Positions 1 through 5,520 of a stretch of DNA of 5,969 nucleotides are shown piece by piece; the first letter of the stretch is position 1; the number at the start of each line of letters is the position of its first letter. A program made the position numbers and the translations under genes. Source of the DNA: Clostridiales bacterium. Lineage in GTDB: Bacteria > Bacillota > Desulfitobacteriia > Desulfitobacteriales > Desulfitobacteriaceae. The DNA is taken from NCBI GenBank assembly GCA_027357125.1, contig DAHVVW010000138.1:1-5969 (forward strand). Reading direction: 5' to 3'. Below the pieces are notes generated by a model. It ran no database searches, was not told the DNA's origin, and worked only from the letters and a program-made list of their open reading frames with translations.

Positions 1-34
1 CCCCGATCAAAGCACTGATCGTCCGAATCAGCAT
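1..34 (-). CDS. cdsA: Phosphatidate cytidylyltransferase, N-terminal fragment (first 11 codons)
   Basis: Only the beginning of this gene is in the window; it runs off the left edge. The readable start is MLIRTISALIG, a short basic stretch leading into a hydrophobic segment, as expected at the N-terminus of the multi-spanning membrane enzyme CdsA, which makes CDP-diacylglycerol from phosphatidate and CTP for phospholipid synthesis. A clear ribosome binding site, AAGGAG, lies at 42-47 with 7 nt to the ATG, inside the last codons of uppS. The gap to the uppS stop is only 3 bp, so the two genes are almost certainly co-transcribed and translationally linked. The identity rests mainly on position: cdsA directly follows uppS in most Firmicutes. 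Eleven residues are too few for a sequence-based call. Confidence 0.75.
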   Translation of the reverse strand, partial: MLIRTISALIG

Positions 35-37
35 ATT

Positions 38-811
38 CTACTCCTTACTGCCCGCAAGGCCGCCAAATCTCCGGTCTCTCTTCTGGAAAGCCTTAATAGC
101 CTCACTTAAAGACTTTTCATTAAAATCCGGCCACAATTCAGAGACCACCACAATCTCGCTATAGGCAAGCTGCCACAGCAAAAAATTGCTCAGACGCATT
201 TCCCCTGAAGTACGGATCAGTAAATCCGGATCAGGCAAACCGGCCGTAGCTAAATGACCGGAGACTGTGTCTGCATCGATTTCCCCAGGCTTGAGCTTCC
301 CTTGTTGAACGAGCGTGGCAATTTCCTGTACCGCCTCTACAATCTCAGCGCGCCCGCCATAGTTCAAAGCCAAATTAAGTATGAGACCGTCATTTTTCCG
401 GGTGCGCTCAAAAGCTTTATTTAGTTCGCCCTGTGCTTCCGGGGGCAGTTCGTTAAGCCCCCCCAAAGCCCGCACCACTACCCTGTTGGAATGAAGTTCG
501 TCTAGCTCCCGGCGCAGGTATTCTGTGAGCAGAGACATGAGCACGCCCACTTCTTCCTTAGGCCGACGCCAGTTTTCTGTAGAAAATGCATACACCGTCA
601 GGACTTCAATTCCTATGCGGGAACATTCTTTAACTGCTGAACGCAAAGCCTCGACCCCAGCCCGGTGGCCCATAGACCGGGGCAAGCCGCGTTTTTTGGC
701 CCAGCGACCGTTCCCATCCATAATTATGGCAATGTGGCGCGGCAGCCGTGTTAAATCAAGGCTTGGGGCCTCTATTTCTTTGTGCTTACGCTTCCAAGGA
801 CTTAGCCACAT
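38..811 (-). CDS. uppS: Undecaprenyl diphosphate synthase (cis-prenyltransferase)
   Basis: The 257-residue product condenses isopentenyl diphosphate onto farnesyl diphosphate with cis geometry to build the C55 lipid carrier for peptidoglycan and other wall polymers. It is a soluble, membrane-associated homodimer. All family signatures are visible: HIAIIMDGNGRWAKKRG with the catalytic Asp32, YAFSTENWRRP at 74-84 (Ser77, Glu79, Trp81), NYGGR at 150-154, and IRTSGEMRLSNFLLWQ at 199-214 with the pyrophosphate-binding Arg200, Arg206 and Ser208, then Glu219 in AYSE. The end, WPDFNEK then RRFGGL, is also typical. The length is normal for the family. The start at 811 is supported by a very strong AAGGAGGTGG at 816-825, 4 nt from the ATG. 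The first 20 or so residues are a basic, variable extension, common in Gram-positive homologues. The gene follows a small unknown gene and is followed after 3 bp by cdsA. Confidence 0.97.
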   Translation of the reverse strand: MWLSPWKRKHKEIEAPSLDLTRLPRHIAIIMDGNGRWAKKRGLPRSMGHRAGVEALRSAVKECSRIGIEVLTVYAFSTENWRRPKEEVGVLMSLLTEYLRRELDELHSNRVVVRALGGLNELPPEAQGELNKAFERTRKNDGLILNLALNYGGRAEIVEAVQEIATLVQQGKLKPGEIDADTVSGHLATAGLPDPDLLIRTSGEMRLSNFLLWQLAYSEIVVVSELWPDFNEKSLSEAIKAFQKRDRRFGGLAGSKE

Positions 812-846
812 TATTCCACCTCCTTGGGAGTCAGGCTGAGTTGAAA

Positions 847-869
847 GACCCCCTTAAGCTTAGGGGGTC
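847..869 (-). terminator. GC-rich hairpin over the stop codon of the 65-aa gene (weak terminator or attenuator)
   Basis: Read on the minus strand, GACCCCCU (869-862) pairs with AGGGGGUC (854-847), giving 8 perfect pairs around a 7-nt AAGCUUA loop. The downstream tract is short (UUUC), so this is poor as an intrinsic terminator. The 5' arm overlaps the TGA stop at 868-870 of the small upstream gene, and the hairpin ends about 20 nt before the uppS ribosome binding site. It may act as an attenuator, an mRNA processing or stability element, or only weakly. The pairing is seen directly; the function is inferred. Confidence 0.45.
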
Positions 870-1065
870 AGTGCGGGGAAAACTTTTCATGCGCCAACAC
901 AATCTCTAATTGCGATTCTTTCATCCTGATGCGCACAACGCGAATTTTGCCTGCAGGTTCGGCCCTGGGGGAATGCGTATATTTTACCGCAAAATGTATT
1001 CCTCTTTGCTCCAGCTCTGCGCGCACCTCATCCCAATCCCGGCCTAAGAGAAAAGAGTACGTCAT
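868..1065 (-). CDS. Conserved-looking small protein of unknown function between frr and uppS
   Basis: This is a 65-residue soluble, basic protein with no signal peptide, no membrane segment and no cysteine. Its start overlaps the frr stop as ATGA (1062-1065), with only AGAGG just upstream and too close to the ATG, so translation probably depends on coupling to frr. That tight coupling, and the lack of any other gene in the slot, argue that it is real. The layout suggests a helix ([18 protein letters not shown]) followed by strands ([16 protein letters not shown]). The pattern G-x-x-x-x-E-V-x-x-x-L-x-x-x-G-I, then SP, then a strand-forming tail, loosely resembles a single PASTA repeat, but this is a visual impression and not a domain assignment. 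I do not recognise the gene. Its position between frr and uppS links it to translation or envelope synthesis only by context. Confidence 0.7.
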   Translation of the reverse strand: MTYSFLLGRDWDEVRAELEQRGIHFAVKYTHSPRAEPAGKIRVVRIRMKESQLEIVLAHEKFSPH

Positions 1066-1619
1066 ACCTCTGTAATCTCTTTTTCCTTCACATCCAGGAT
1101 ATGGTCAATTTCTTTAATGACCTTGTCCGTCATCTTTTGCACATCTTCTTGCGCTCTTTTCACTTCATCTTCCGAAGCTAAGTGATCTTTCTCCGCTTTT
1201 TTCAAATGCTCATTAACGTCGCGCCGGATATTGCGCACCGCTACCCTGGAATCTTCCGCTTTTTTCTTAACCATCTTCACCAGTTCAGTACGCCGCTCAG
1301 CCGTAAGCTGGGGAATGATGATCCTGATCACAGTTCCGTCACTGGACGGATTGAGTCCTAAGTCTGATTTGAGAATAGCCTTCTCAATCGTGGGTAGGCT
1401 TGATTTATCCCACGGCTGAATTACAAGCAGGCGCGGTTCCGGCACGGAAATGTTTGCAAGTTGGTTGACCGGCGTAGGAGTGCCATAGTAGTCTACTAAC
1501 ACCTTGTCAAGCAAGCTGGGATTGGCGCGGCCGGCGCGAATGGTACCAAACTCCTTGCGCAGGGCGTCAACCGCCTTGTGCATGCGCTCTTCTGCTTCTT
1601 TAAGCACACCCGAAATCAT
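1062..1619 (-). CDS. frr: Ribosome recycling factor
   Basis: RRF acts with EF-G to split the post-termination ribosome into subunits in the cytoplasm. The product is 185 residues, the standard length. It shows the family pattern: an N-terminal helix with [17 protein letters not shown] at about 24-40, the [20 protein letters not shown] segment (44-63) of domain II, and the long C-terminal helices with [21 protein letters not shown] and the conserved NIRRDVN, whose arginines contact 23S rRNA in the family. The start ATG at 1619 overlaps the pyrH stop (ATGA) and is preceded by GGGAGGGAAAGTGA, with the Shine-Dalgarno inside the last pyrH codons. The 3' end overlaps the next small gene in the same way. 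The pyrH-frr pairing is classical in bacteria and implies translational coupling. Confidence 0.98.
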   Translation of the reverse strand: MISGVLKEAEERMHKAVDALRKEFGTIRAGRANPSLLDKVLVDYYGTPTPVNQLANISVPEPRLLVIQPWDKSSLPTIEKAILKSDLGLNPSSDGTVIRIIIPQLTAERRTELVKMVKKKAEDSRVAVRNIRRDVNEHLKKAEKDHLASEDEVKRAQEDVQKMTDKVIKEIDHILDVKEKEITEV

Positions 1620-2341
1620 TCACTTTCCCTCCCAACATATGTTCCAATCATTTCACCCATAACTGCGCGCAGAATATTCCCTGTCTGATTGAGGTCGAAC
1701 ACAATGAGCGGAAGATTATTGTCCATGCATAGAGAAGTTGCCGTTGAATCCATAACTCCCAGGCCCTTGCTTAGTACATCTAAATAGCTTAACCTCTCGA
1801 ACTTCTGCGCCTTGGGATTTTTTAAGGGATCAGAGTCATAGACACCATCTACCCGCTTCGCCATTAAAATAACTTCAGCTTCGATTTCTGCCGCTCTTAA
1901 AGCTGCCGTCGTATCTGTTGAGAAATAAGGGTTGCCTGTTCCAGCGGCAAAAATCACGATCCGGCCTTTTTCCATATGCCTGATGGCGCGTCGCCGAATA
2001 TAGGGCTCAGCCACTTGCCGCATTTCGATCGCTGAGAGCACGCGGGTGTCAGACCCGTTCTTCTCCAGGGCATCCTGCAGGGCCAGGGCGTTCATGACAG
2101 TTGCCAGCATCCCCATATAGTCTGCCGTAGCCCTGTCCATTCCTTGGGAACTGCCTGCAATTCCCCTCCAGATATTGCCCCCGCCCACGACCAAAGCGAC
2201 TTGCACTCCCAACTGACGCACTTCAGTAACCTGTTCGGCGATAGACTCGAGCATCGTATGGACTATTCCGTATCCTTGTTCCCCGGCTAAAGCTTCTCCG
2301 CTCAGTTTAAGCACAATTCTGCTGTAGCGTGGTGTTTCCAT
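1616..2341 (-). CDS. pyrH: UMP kinase
   Basis: This cytoplasmic amino-acid-kinase-fold enzyme phosphorylates UMP to UDP with ATP, feeding RNA, DNA and UDP-sugar precursors of the wall. It is a hexamer regulated by GTP and UTP in the family. Visible motifs, numbered from the chosen start, are KLSGEAL (12-18), the glycine-rich [10 protein letters not shown] (51-60), [19 protein letters not shown] (71 onward), then [30 protein letters not shown] and [16 protein letters not shown]. The ATG at 2341 gives 241 residues, matching the family, and has GGAGGT at 2347-2352 with 5 nt spacing. The frame stays open to an ATG at 2413, but that extension is lysine/arginine-rich, lacks a family match and begins inside a terminator hairpin, so it is rejected. 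The stop overlaps the frr start by 4 bp. Confidence 0.97.
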   Translation of the reverse strand: METPRYSRIVLKLSGEALAGEQGYGIVHTMLESIAEQVTEVRQLGVQVALVVGGGNIWRGIAGSSQGMDRATADYMGMLATVMNALALQDALEKNGSDTRVLSAIEMRQVAEPYIRRRAIRHMEKGRIVIFAAGTGNPYFSTDTTAALRAAEIEAEVILMAKRVDGVYDSDPLKNPKAQKFERLSYLDVLSKGLGVMDSTATSLCMDNNLPLIVFDLNQTGNILRAVMGEMIGTYVGRESE

Positions 2342-2346
2342 CGGTG

Positions 2347-2352
2347 ACCTCC
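2347..2352 (-). promoter_or_regulatory. Ribosome binding site deciding the pyrH start
   Basis: GGAGGT on the minus strand lies 5 nt before the ATG at 2341. It settles the start at [15 protein letters not shown] and not at the upstream in-frame ATG (2413), which lacks an equivalent site and lies in a hairpin loop. Confidence 0.85.
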
Positions 2353-2398
2353 ATTTTGAATAATTTCTACGTCTAAAGAGAAAATCCTTTCTGATTCG

Positions 2399-2424
2399 AA
2401 AAAGAGAACACATCGGTGTTCTCT
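2399..2424 (-). terminator. Intrinsic terminator-like hairpin after tsf
   Basis: On the minus strand AGAGAACAC (2424-2416), a CGAU tetraloop, and GUGUUCUCU (2411-2403) form a perfect 9-bp stem followed by four more U (2402-2399). It begins 10 nt after the tsf stop. The stem is moderately AU-rich, so read-through into pyrH is likely. No convincing separate promoter for pyrH was seen in the roughly 55 bp that remain, which fits a partial terminator or attenuator inside one operon. Confidence 0.7.
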
Positions 2425-2434
2425 CGCAGCAGGC

Positions 2435-3088
2435 CTAACGGTTGATTTCTTTCATTACCTCAGCGGCGAAATCGTCCTGGCGTTTTTCAATTCCTGCGCC
2501 CAGTTCATAGCGGGTAAAGCGCCGAATCACAATTCTCTCTCCGATTTTCGAAGTTTTTTCCAGCACCAAATCCTTAATCACGACATCTGGGTCTTTGATA
2601 AAACTCTGTTCCATTAAGCATACTTCTTTATAAAATTTCTCAATCCGGCCCTCGACCATCTTTTCGACAATCTTTTCCGGTTTGCCTTCATTTAACGCCT
2701 GAGCACGCAGGATGTCACGCTCATGCTGCAGCACCTCTGCCGGTACCTCTTCTTTAACCAGATACTGAGGATTAGCTGCAGCAATCTGCAGCGCAATATC
2801 TTTAACAAAAAGCTTAAATTCTTCCCCGCGGGCCACAAAATCTGTTTCACAGTTTATTTCCACCAGGACACCAATGCGTCCTCCGCCGTGAATATATGCT
2901 TCGACCAGACCCTCAGCAGCCACACGCCCTTCCTTCTTCGCAGCCGCCGCCAGTCCTTTCTCTCTTAAGAAATCAATGGCCTTATCCATGTCTCCGTCTG
3001 TCTGAGCCAAGGCTTTCTTACAGTCCATCATGCCGGCTCCTGTTCTTTCTCTTAGCTCTTTAACCAGAGCAGCAGTAATTTCTGCCAT
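2435..3088 (-). CDS. tsf: Translation elongation factor Ts (short form)
   Basis: EF-Ts is the guanine nucleotide exchange factor that regenerates EF-Tu-GTP. The N-terminal UBA-like domain is clear ([20 protein letters not shown] then KKAL, about 4-33), followed by a helix ending at KGLAAAAKK, the core motif [16 protein letters not shown] with the TDFV loop that reaches EF-Tu, and the C-terminal [11 protein letters not shown] and [13 protein letters not shown]. At 217 residues it is shorter than the 280-295 residues of E. coli or B. subtilis, apparently lacking much of the second core subdomain, as in other short EF-Ts forms from clostridia and Thermus. The start at 3088 is chosen because the frame begins [12 protein letters not shown] there, with GGAGGGTG at 3095-3102 and 6 nt spacing. 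An in-frame ATG at 3109 would overlap this binding site. The gene lies 105 bp after rpsB, between two terminator-like hairpins. Confidence 0.97.
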   Translation of the reverse strand: MAEITAALVKELRERTGAGMMDCKKALAQTDGDMDKAIDFLREKGLAAAAKKEGRVAAEGLVEAYIHGGGRIGVLVEINCETDFVARGEEFKLFVKDIALQIAAANPQYLVKEEVPAEVLQHERDILRAQALNEGKPEKIVEKMVEGRIEKFYKEVCLMEQSFIKDPDVVIKDLVLEKTSKIGERIVIRRFTRYELGAGIEKRQDDFAAEVMKEINR

Positions 3089-3094
3089 ATATTT

Positions 3095-3102
3095 CACCCT
3101 CC
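3095..3102 (-). promoter_or_regulatory. Ribosome binding site deciding the tsf start
   Basis: GGAGGGTG on the minus strand stands 6 nt before the ATG at 3088. It selects the start [12 protein letters not shown] over an upstream in-frame ATG at 3109 that lies 5' of the site itself. Confidence 0.85.
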
Positions 3103-3129
3103 AAACCATAAAATATCTTTCAGCGTCCT

Positions 3130-3186
3130 AAAAAGGGCAGAGTGAGTCTCGGGGGAGCCTAAACTTAACCCCTTTTCACCCTGCCC
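3130..3186 (-). terminator. Intrinsic terminator in the rpsB-tsf spacer
   Basis: On the minus strand GGGCAGGGUGA (3186-3176) pairs with UCACUCUGCCC (3145-3135), 11 pairs including one G-U, and is followed directly by UUUUU (3134-3130). The 30-nt loop contains GGGG and CCCCC tracts (about 3172-3169 and 3155-3151) that can extend the stem inward. It starts 7 nt after the rpsB stop. Because tsf follows with no obvious promoter, the element probably attenuates and does not fully stop transcription. Confidence 0.8.
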
Positions 3187-3193
3187 CTCGAAT

Positions 3194-3925
3194 TTACTCT
3201 GCTGCAGCTTCGGCTTCTTGGCTTTCTTCACTCTCATCCAAACTGCCTTGCTGTCCTTCGATAATGGCGTCCGCCATTTTAGCCGTAAGCAATTTTACAG
3301 CCCTAATCGCGTCATCATTAGCCGGAATTACCACATCGATCTCATCCGGGTCGCAGTTGGTATCAACAATCCCGACAATTGGGATATTGAGACGCCGCGC
3401 TTCAGCGACAGCAATTCGTTCCTTGCGCGGGTCAACCACAAACAACGCACTCGGGAGTTTCTTCATGCTTTTAATACCGCCCAGGAAGCGCTCAAGCTTA
3501 TCCATCTCATGACGCAGAGCAGCAACTTCTTTCTTAGTCAAAACTTCAAAAACGCCTTCTGCTTCCATTCTCTCCAGTTGATGGAGACGGTCTACGCGTT
3601 TCTGAATGGTTTGAAAGTTAGTCAGCATGCCGCCGAGCCAACGCTCATTGACAAAAAACATGCCACAGCGTTCAGCTTCCTCTTTAACAGACTCCTGCGC
3701 CTGTTTCTTGGTGCCTACGAATAACATCGTACCACCTTCTGCCGCCAGATTCCGTACGAAATTGTAAGCTTCGTCTACTTTCTTTACGGTTTTCTGCAGG
3801 TCAATGATATAAATACCATTGCGCTCCGTAAAAATGTAGCGAGCCATTTTTGGATTCCAACGACGAGTCTGATGACCGAAGTGAACACCGGCTTCCAATA
3901 GTTGTTTCATGGAAATAACAGCCAT
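3194..3925 (-). CDS. rpsB: 30S ribosomal protein S2
   Basis: S2 is a late-assembling protein of the small subunit, on the back of the 30S head-body junction, needed for S1 or mRNA docking in many bacteria. The 243-residue product begins with [20 protein letters not shown], the hallmark S2 N-terminus, followed by [20 protein letters not shown], the coiled-coil hairpin segment, [62 protein letters not shown], and an acidic Glu/Ala tail (about 227-243). Length and order are normal. The start at 3925 has GGGGGTG at 3932-3938, 6 nt upstream, a near match to GGAGGTG; an AAGGAG at 3940-3945 lies further up. A candidate promoter and a structured leader precede it, and a terminator hairpin follows it. 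Confidence 0.98.
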   Translation of the reverse strand: MAVISMKQLLEAGVHFGHQTRRWNPKMARYIFTERNGIYIIDLQKTVKKVDEAYNFVRNLAAEGGTMLFVGTKKQAQESVKEEAERCGMFFVNERWLGGMLTNFQTIQKRVDRLHQLERMEAEGVFEVLTKKEVAALRHEMDKLERFLGGIKSMKKLPSALFVVDPRKERIAVAEARRLNIPIVGIVDTNCDPDEIDVVIPANDDAIRAVKLLTAKMADAIIEGQQGSLDESEESQEAEAAAE

Positions 3926-3956
3926 GTGTTACACCCCCTCTCCTTGTTTTTTCCGC

Positions 3957-4038
3957 CGCAGGTTCATCTTAAAGCACCCCTCATCGCTAGATAAGGAACC
4001 GGAACTTTAATCCCACTGCGTGTGTTTTTAAGCCACAC
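3957..4038 (-). promoter_or_regulatory. Candidate structured 5' leader of rpsB
   Basis: The rpsB leader folds by eye into nested helices on the minus strand. P1 is CGCAG (4020-4016) with CUGCG (3961-3957). P2 is UUAAAG (4010-4005) with CUUUAA (3974-3969). P3 is CCUUAUC (3996-3990), loop UAGC, with GAUGAGG (3985-3979), including one U-G pair. A 5' hairpin GUGUG (4038-4034) with CACAC (4024-4020) overlaps P1 by one base. UUCCUU (3998-3993) could instead pair with AAGGAG (3945-3940) near the ribosome binding site, competing with P3. S2 is autoregulated through its mRNA leader in several bacteria, so this is a plausible S2-binding leader. The helices are seen; the function is inferred. The fold was not energy-minimised. 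Confidence 0.45.
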
Positions 4039-4045
4039 TAGTAGT

Positions 4046-4074
4046 AGAATATCACATGCCTTTGTTCAATGCAA
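4046..4074 (-). promoter_or_regulatory. Candidate sigma-A promoter for rpsB
   Basis: On the minus strand a -35-like TTGCAT (4074-4069) stands 17 bp from a -10-like TATTCT (4051-4046), which is preceded by TGA, giving an extended -10 (TGN). The predicted start near 4039 leaves a leader of about 113 nt before the rpsB ATG. Each hexamer is only a partial match (3/6 and 4/6), but the spacing, the extended -10 and the position between the membrane-protein gene and rpsB support it. Confidence 0.5.
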
Positions 4075-4135
4075 GGGAAGCTTAATCAAGTTAATGCCAT
4101 TTTAACGCATCTCATCCTATTACGCAGACCACACT

Positions 4136-4573
4136 TTAGCTCAGGTTTGATTTAATCCCATGAGCCTGAACGAAGTATTCGAGGTCACTCATCAGTTCAG
4201 GGAACGGAAAGTAGAATTCCGTGAGATAATAAGAATCTCTGTGCGTCCTAATCTGGGCCACTTCCTGCCCTTGTTTCGTATGAAAAAACGAGACGCGGCG
4301 GATATCATCCGGATGTAAGGACTTCTTACCTAAGATCGAAGAAAAAGTAATGCTCTCATCTTCGATACGCACCCGTTTACTTTTGGCAAAGACCCAGAGT
4401 GAGATCAGTCCGGCAGCGGCCACTGCGTAAATAATCAGCAAGAGGCGGAACTCTAACGCAGGCAGCTTTGTGAGAAAGTAAAGCATTAAAACCGTTGCCG
4501 GGTAAATGACCAAGAAAGCTGTTCCAGGGATAACAAGGGGTTTTAATTGATACTCGTAGTCCTGTTCTCCCAT
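4136..4573 (-). CDS. Two-transmembrane protein with possible PH-like cytoplasmic domain, function unknown
   Basis: The 145-residue protein has a short polar N-terminus, two hydrophobic segments at about 13-34 and 42-63 separated by KLPALEFR, and a C-terminal soluble part (64-145) that begins right after a basic KSKRVRI and so should face the cytoplasm. The pattern RVRIEDESITFSSILGKK followed by HPDDIRRVSFF, then IRTHRDSYYLTEFYF and a final helix (PELMSDLEYFVQAH) is what one sees in bacterial PH-like (YcxB/DUF-type) membrane proteins: strands, a variable loop and a closing helix. This domain call is inference from pattern only. The ATG at 4573 has AGGGGG 5 nt upstream. It lies 16 bp after codY, so it is likely co-transcribed with it. 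No terminator is obvious after it. I do not recognise a named gene. Confidence 0.85.
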   Translation of the reverse strand: MGEQDYEYQLKPLVIPGTAFLVIYPATVLMLYFLTKLPALEFRLLLIIYAVAAAGLISLWVFAKSKRVRIEDESITFSSILGKKSLHPDDIRRVSFFHTKQGQEVAQIRTHRDSYYLTEFYFPFPELMSDLEYFVQAHGIKSNLS

Positions 4574-4589
4574 TTTTGCCCCCTAAATA

Positions 4590-5384
4590 TTAAGCATTAT
4601 GGTGCTTGGTGTATTTGTCCAGTTCATCCAAGAGGTAATCATTGAGAATGCGGATGTAAGTTCCTTTCATCCCGAGGGATTTCGATTCAATTACGCCCGC
4701 TGACTCAAACTTGCGCAAGGCATTGACAATGACAGACCTGGTAATCCCAACCCTGTCTGCAATCTTGCTGGCAACGAGCAGTCCGTCCCCTCCGCCCAGT
4801 TCAGCAAAAATATGCTCAACCGCTTCCAATTCCGAATAGGAGAGCGTACCGACTGCGATTTGGACTGCCGCTTTTTTGCGTGCTTCCTCTTCCGCCCGTT
4901 CTGCTTTCACCCGCAGAATTTCCATTCCAACCACGGTAGCACCATATTCAGCCAAGACAAGGTCTCCTTCAGTAAACTCCTCGTCATACCTGGCTAAAAC
5001 GAGGGTGCCTACACGTTCACCGCCACCGAGGACGGGAACAATGGTTGTAAGTTTGTTGTTGAAATGGCAAGGAACTTTGTCGTTAAAAACACATCCATTC
5101 CCAACCTGAGTGACATTGGACTTTGTTTCGGTAACCCTCATTAAGCCCTCATTATAGCTTTCCGGAAAACGCTCGGAGTGCACCACGATATCTTCCATGG
5201 TACCGCATTGAAAATCCGTCATGAAATTGTAGCCGAGAATTTTACCACGGCGGCCGACGATATAGCAGTTAGCATTGACCGCACTGCTCAACACCTTAGC
5301 CATTTCTTCGAAGTCAACGGGATGCCCTGCTGCCCTTTGGATCAGCTTATTAATCGCTCTGGTTTTTTCTAATAAAGTTTTCAT
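4590..5384 (-). CDS. codY: GTP-sensing global transcriptional regulator CodY
   Basis: CodY is a homodimeric DNA-binding regulator that represses amino-acid uptake and synthesis, and other stationary-phase genes, when GTP and branched-chain amino acids are plentiful. The 264 residues show the N-terminal GAF domain ([14 protein letters not shown] at 7-20, RRGKILGY at 45-52), the highly conserved [20 protein letters not shown] and [15 protein letters not shown] linker region (about 113-158), and a C-terminal winged helix-turn-helix ([20 protein letters not shown], 202-221) ending in [18 protein letters not shown]. By alignment from memory with B. subtilis CodY, Arg61 is Thr62 and Thr96 is Cys98 here, while Phe98 is kept as Phe100. 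The ATG at 5384 has AAGGAGGAAG ending 6 nt before it. It follows hslU as in Bacillus, and a CodY-box-like site lies in the spacer, suggesting autoregulation. Confidence 0.98.
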   Translation of the reverse strand: MKTLLEKTRAINKLIQRAAGHPVDFEEMAKVLSSAVNANCYIVGRRGKILGYNFMTDFQCGTMEDIVVHSERFPESYNEGLMRVTETKSNVTQVGNGCVFNDKVPCHFNNKLTTIVPVLGGGERVGTLVLARYDEEFTEGDLVLAEYGATVVGMEILRVKAERAEEEARKKAAVQIAVGTLSYSELEAVEHIFAELGGGDGLLVASKIADRVGITRSVIVNALRKFESAGVIESKSLGMKGTYIRILNDYLLDELDKYTKHHNA

Positions 5385-5476
5385 CGATGTCTTCCTCCTT
5401 AAATTGCTTAATTCTATTCTTAACAGAAAGATAATTCTTAAAACTTAGAAATATTCGTTCTTCTACAAAACTCGGT

Positions 5477-5491
5477 AATTTTTTGAAACTT
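5477..5491 (-). promoter_or_regulatory. CodY box upstream of codY
   Basis: On the minus strand AAGTTTCAAAAAATT matches 13 of 15 positions of the CodY consensus AATTTTCWGAAAATT; mismatches are at positions 3 and 9. It lies 93 bp before the codY start, in an AT-rich spacer. CodY boxes with two mismatches are commonly functional. AT-richness raises the chance of an accidental match, but the preserved central TTTC and the terminal AATT half support it. Negative autoregulation of codY is known in some Firmicutes and is the inference here. Confidence 0.6.
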
Positions 5492-5501
5492 TTAAACCGT
5501 T

Positions 5502-5520
5502 GCGCTAGAGAATATAGCGC
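5502..5520 (-). other. Inverted repeat spanning the hslU stop codon
   Basis: On the minus strand GCGCUA (5520-5515) and UAGCGC (5507-5502) form a perfect 6-bp stem with a 7-nt loop that covers the last hslU codons and its TAG. There is no immediate U tract, so it is not a standard terminator. hslU-to-codY read-through remains likely, as in the Bacillus codV-clpQ-clpY-codY operon. Confidence 0.4.

Noticed and set aside
525..839. A 104-codon plus-strand open frame antisense to uppS
   Set aside because: It is a shadow of the uppS codons; the composition looks random and no promoter or binding site precedes it.
2342..2413. A longer pyrH beginning at the ATG at 2413
   Set aside because: The 24 extra residues match nothing in UMP kinases, the ATG is in a terminator loop, and a well-spaced GGAGGT supports 2341.
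3089..3109. A longer tsf beginning at the ATG at 3109
   Set aside because: It would place the GGAGGGTG ribosome binding site inside the coding region, and EF-Ts proteins begin at MAEIT.
3218..3724. A 168-codon plus-strand open frame antisense to rpsB
   Set aside because: It lies wholly opposite the clear S2 gene, lacks a ribosome binding site and has no recognisable family pattern. Its length reflects codon use of rpsB.
4075..4135. A terminator after the two-transmembrane protein gene
   Set aside because: Only a 5-bp GUUAA/UUAAC stem without a U tract was found, too weak to call.
5418..5454. Two further possible CodY boxes (ATATTTCTAAGTTTT at 5454-5440 and ATCTTTCTGTTAAGA at 5432-5418)
   Set aside because: Each matches only 9 of 15 consensus positions, which is expected by chance in such AT-rich DNA.
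5401..5500. A codY promoter in the hslU-codY spacer, for example TAGAAT at 5416-5411
   Set aside because: The -10-like hexamer is good, but no acceptable -35 or extended -10 accompanies it. Other pairs in the spacer match poorly.
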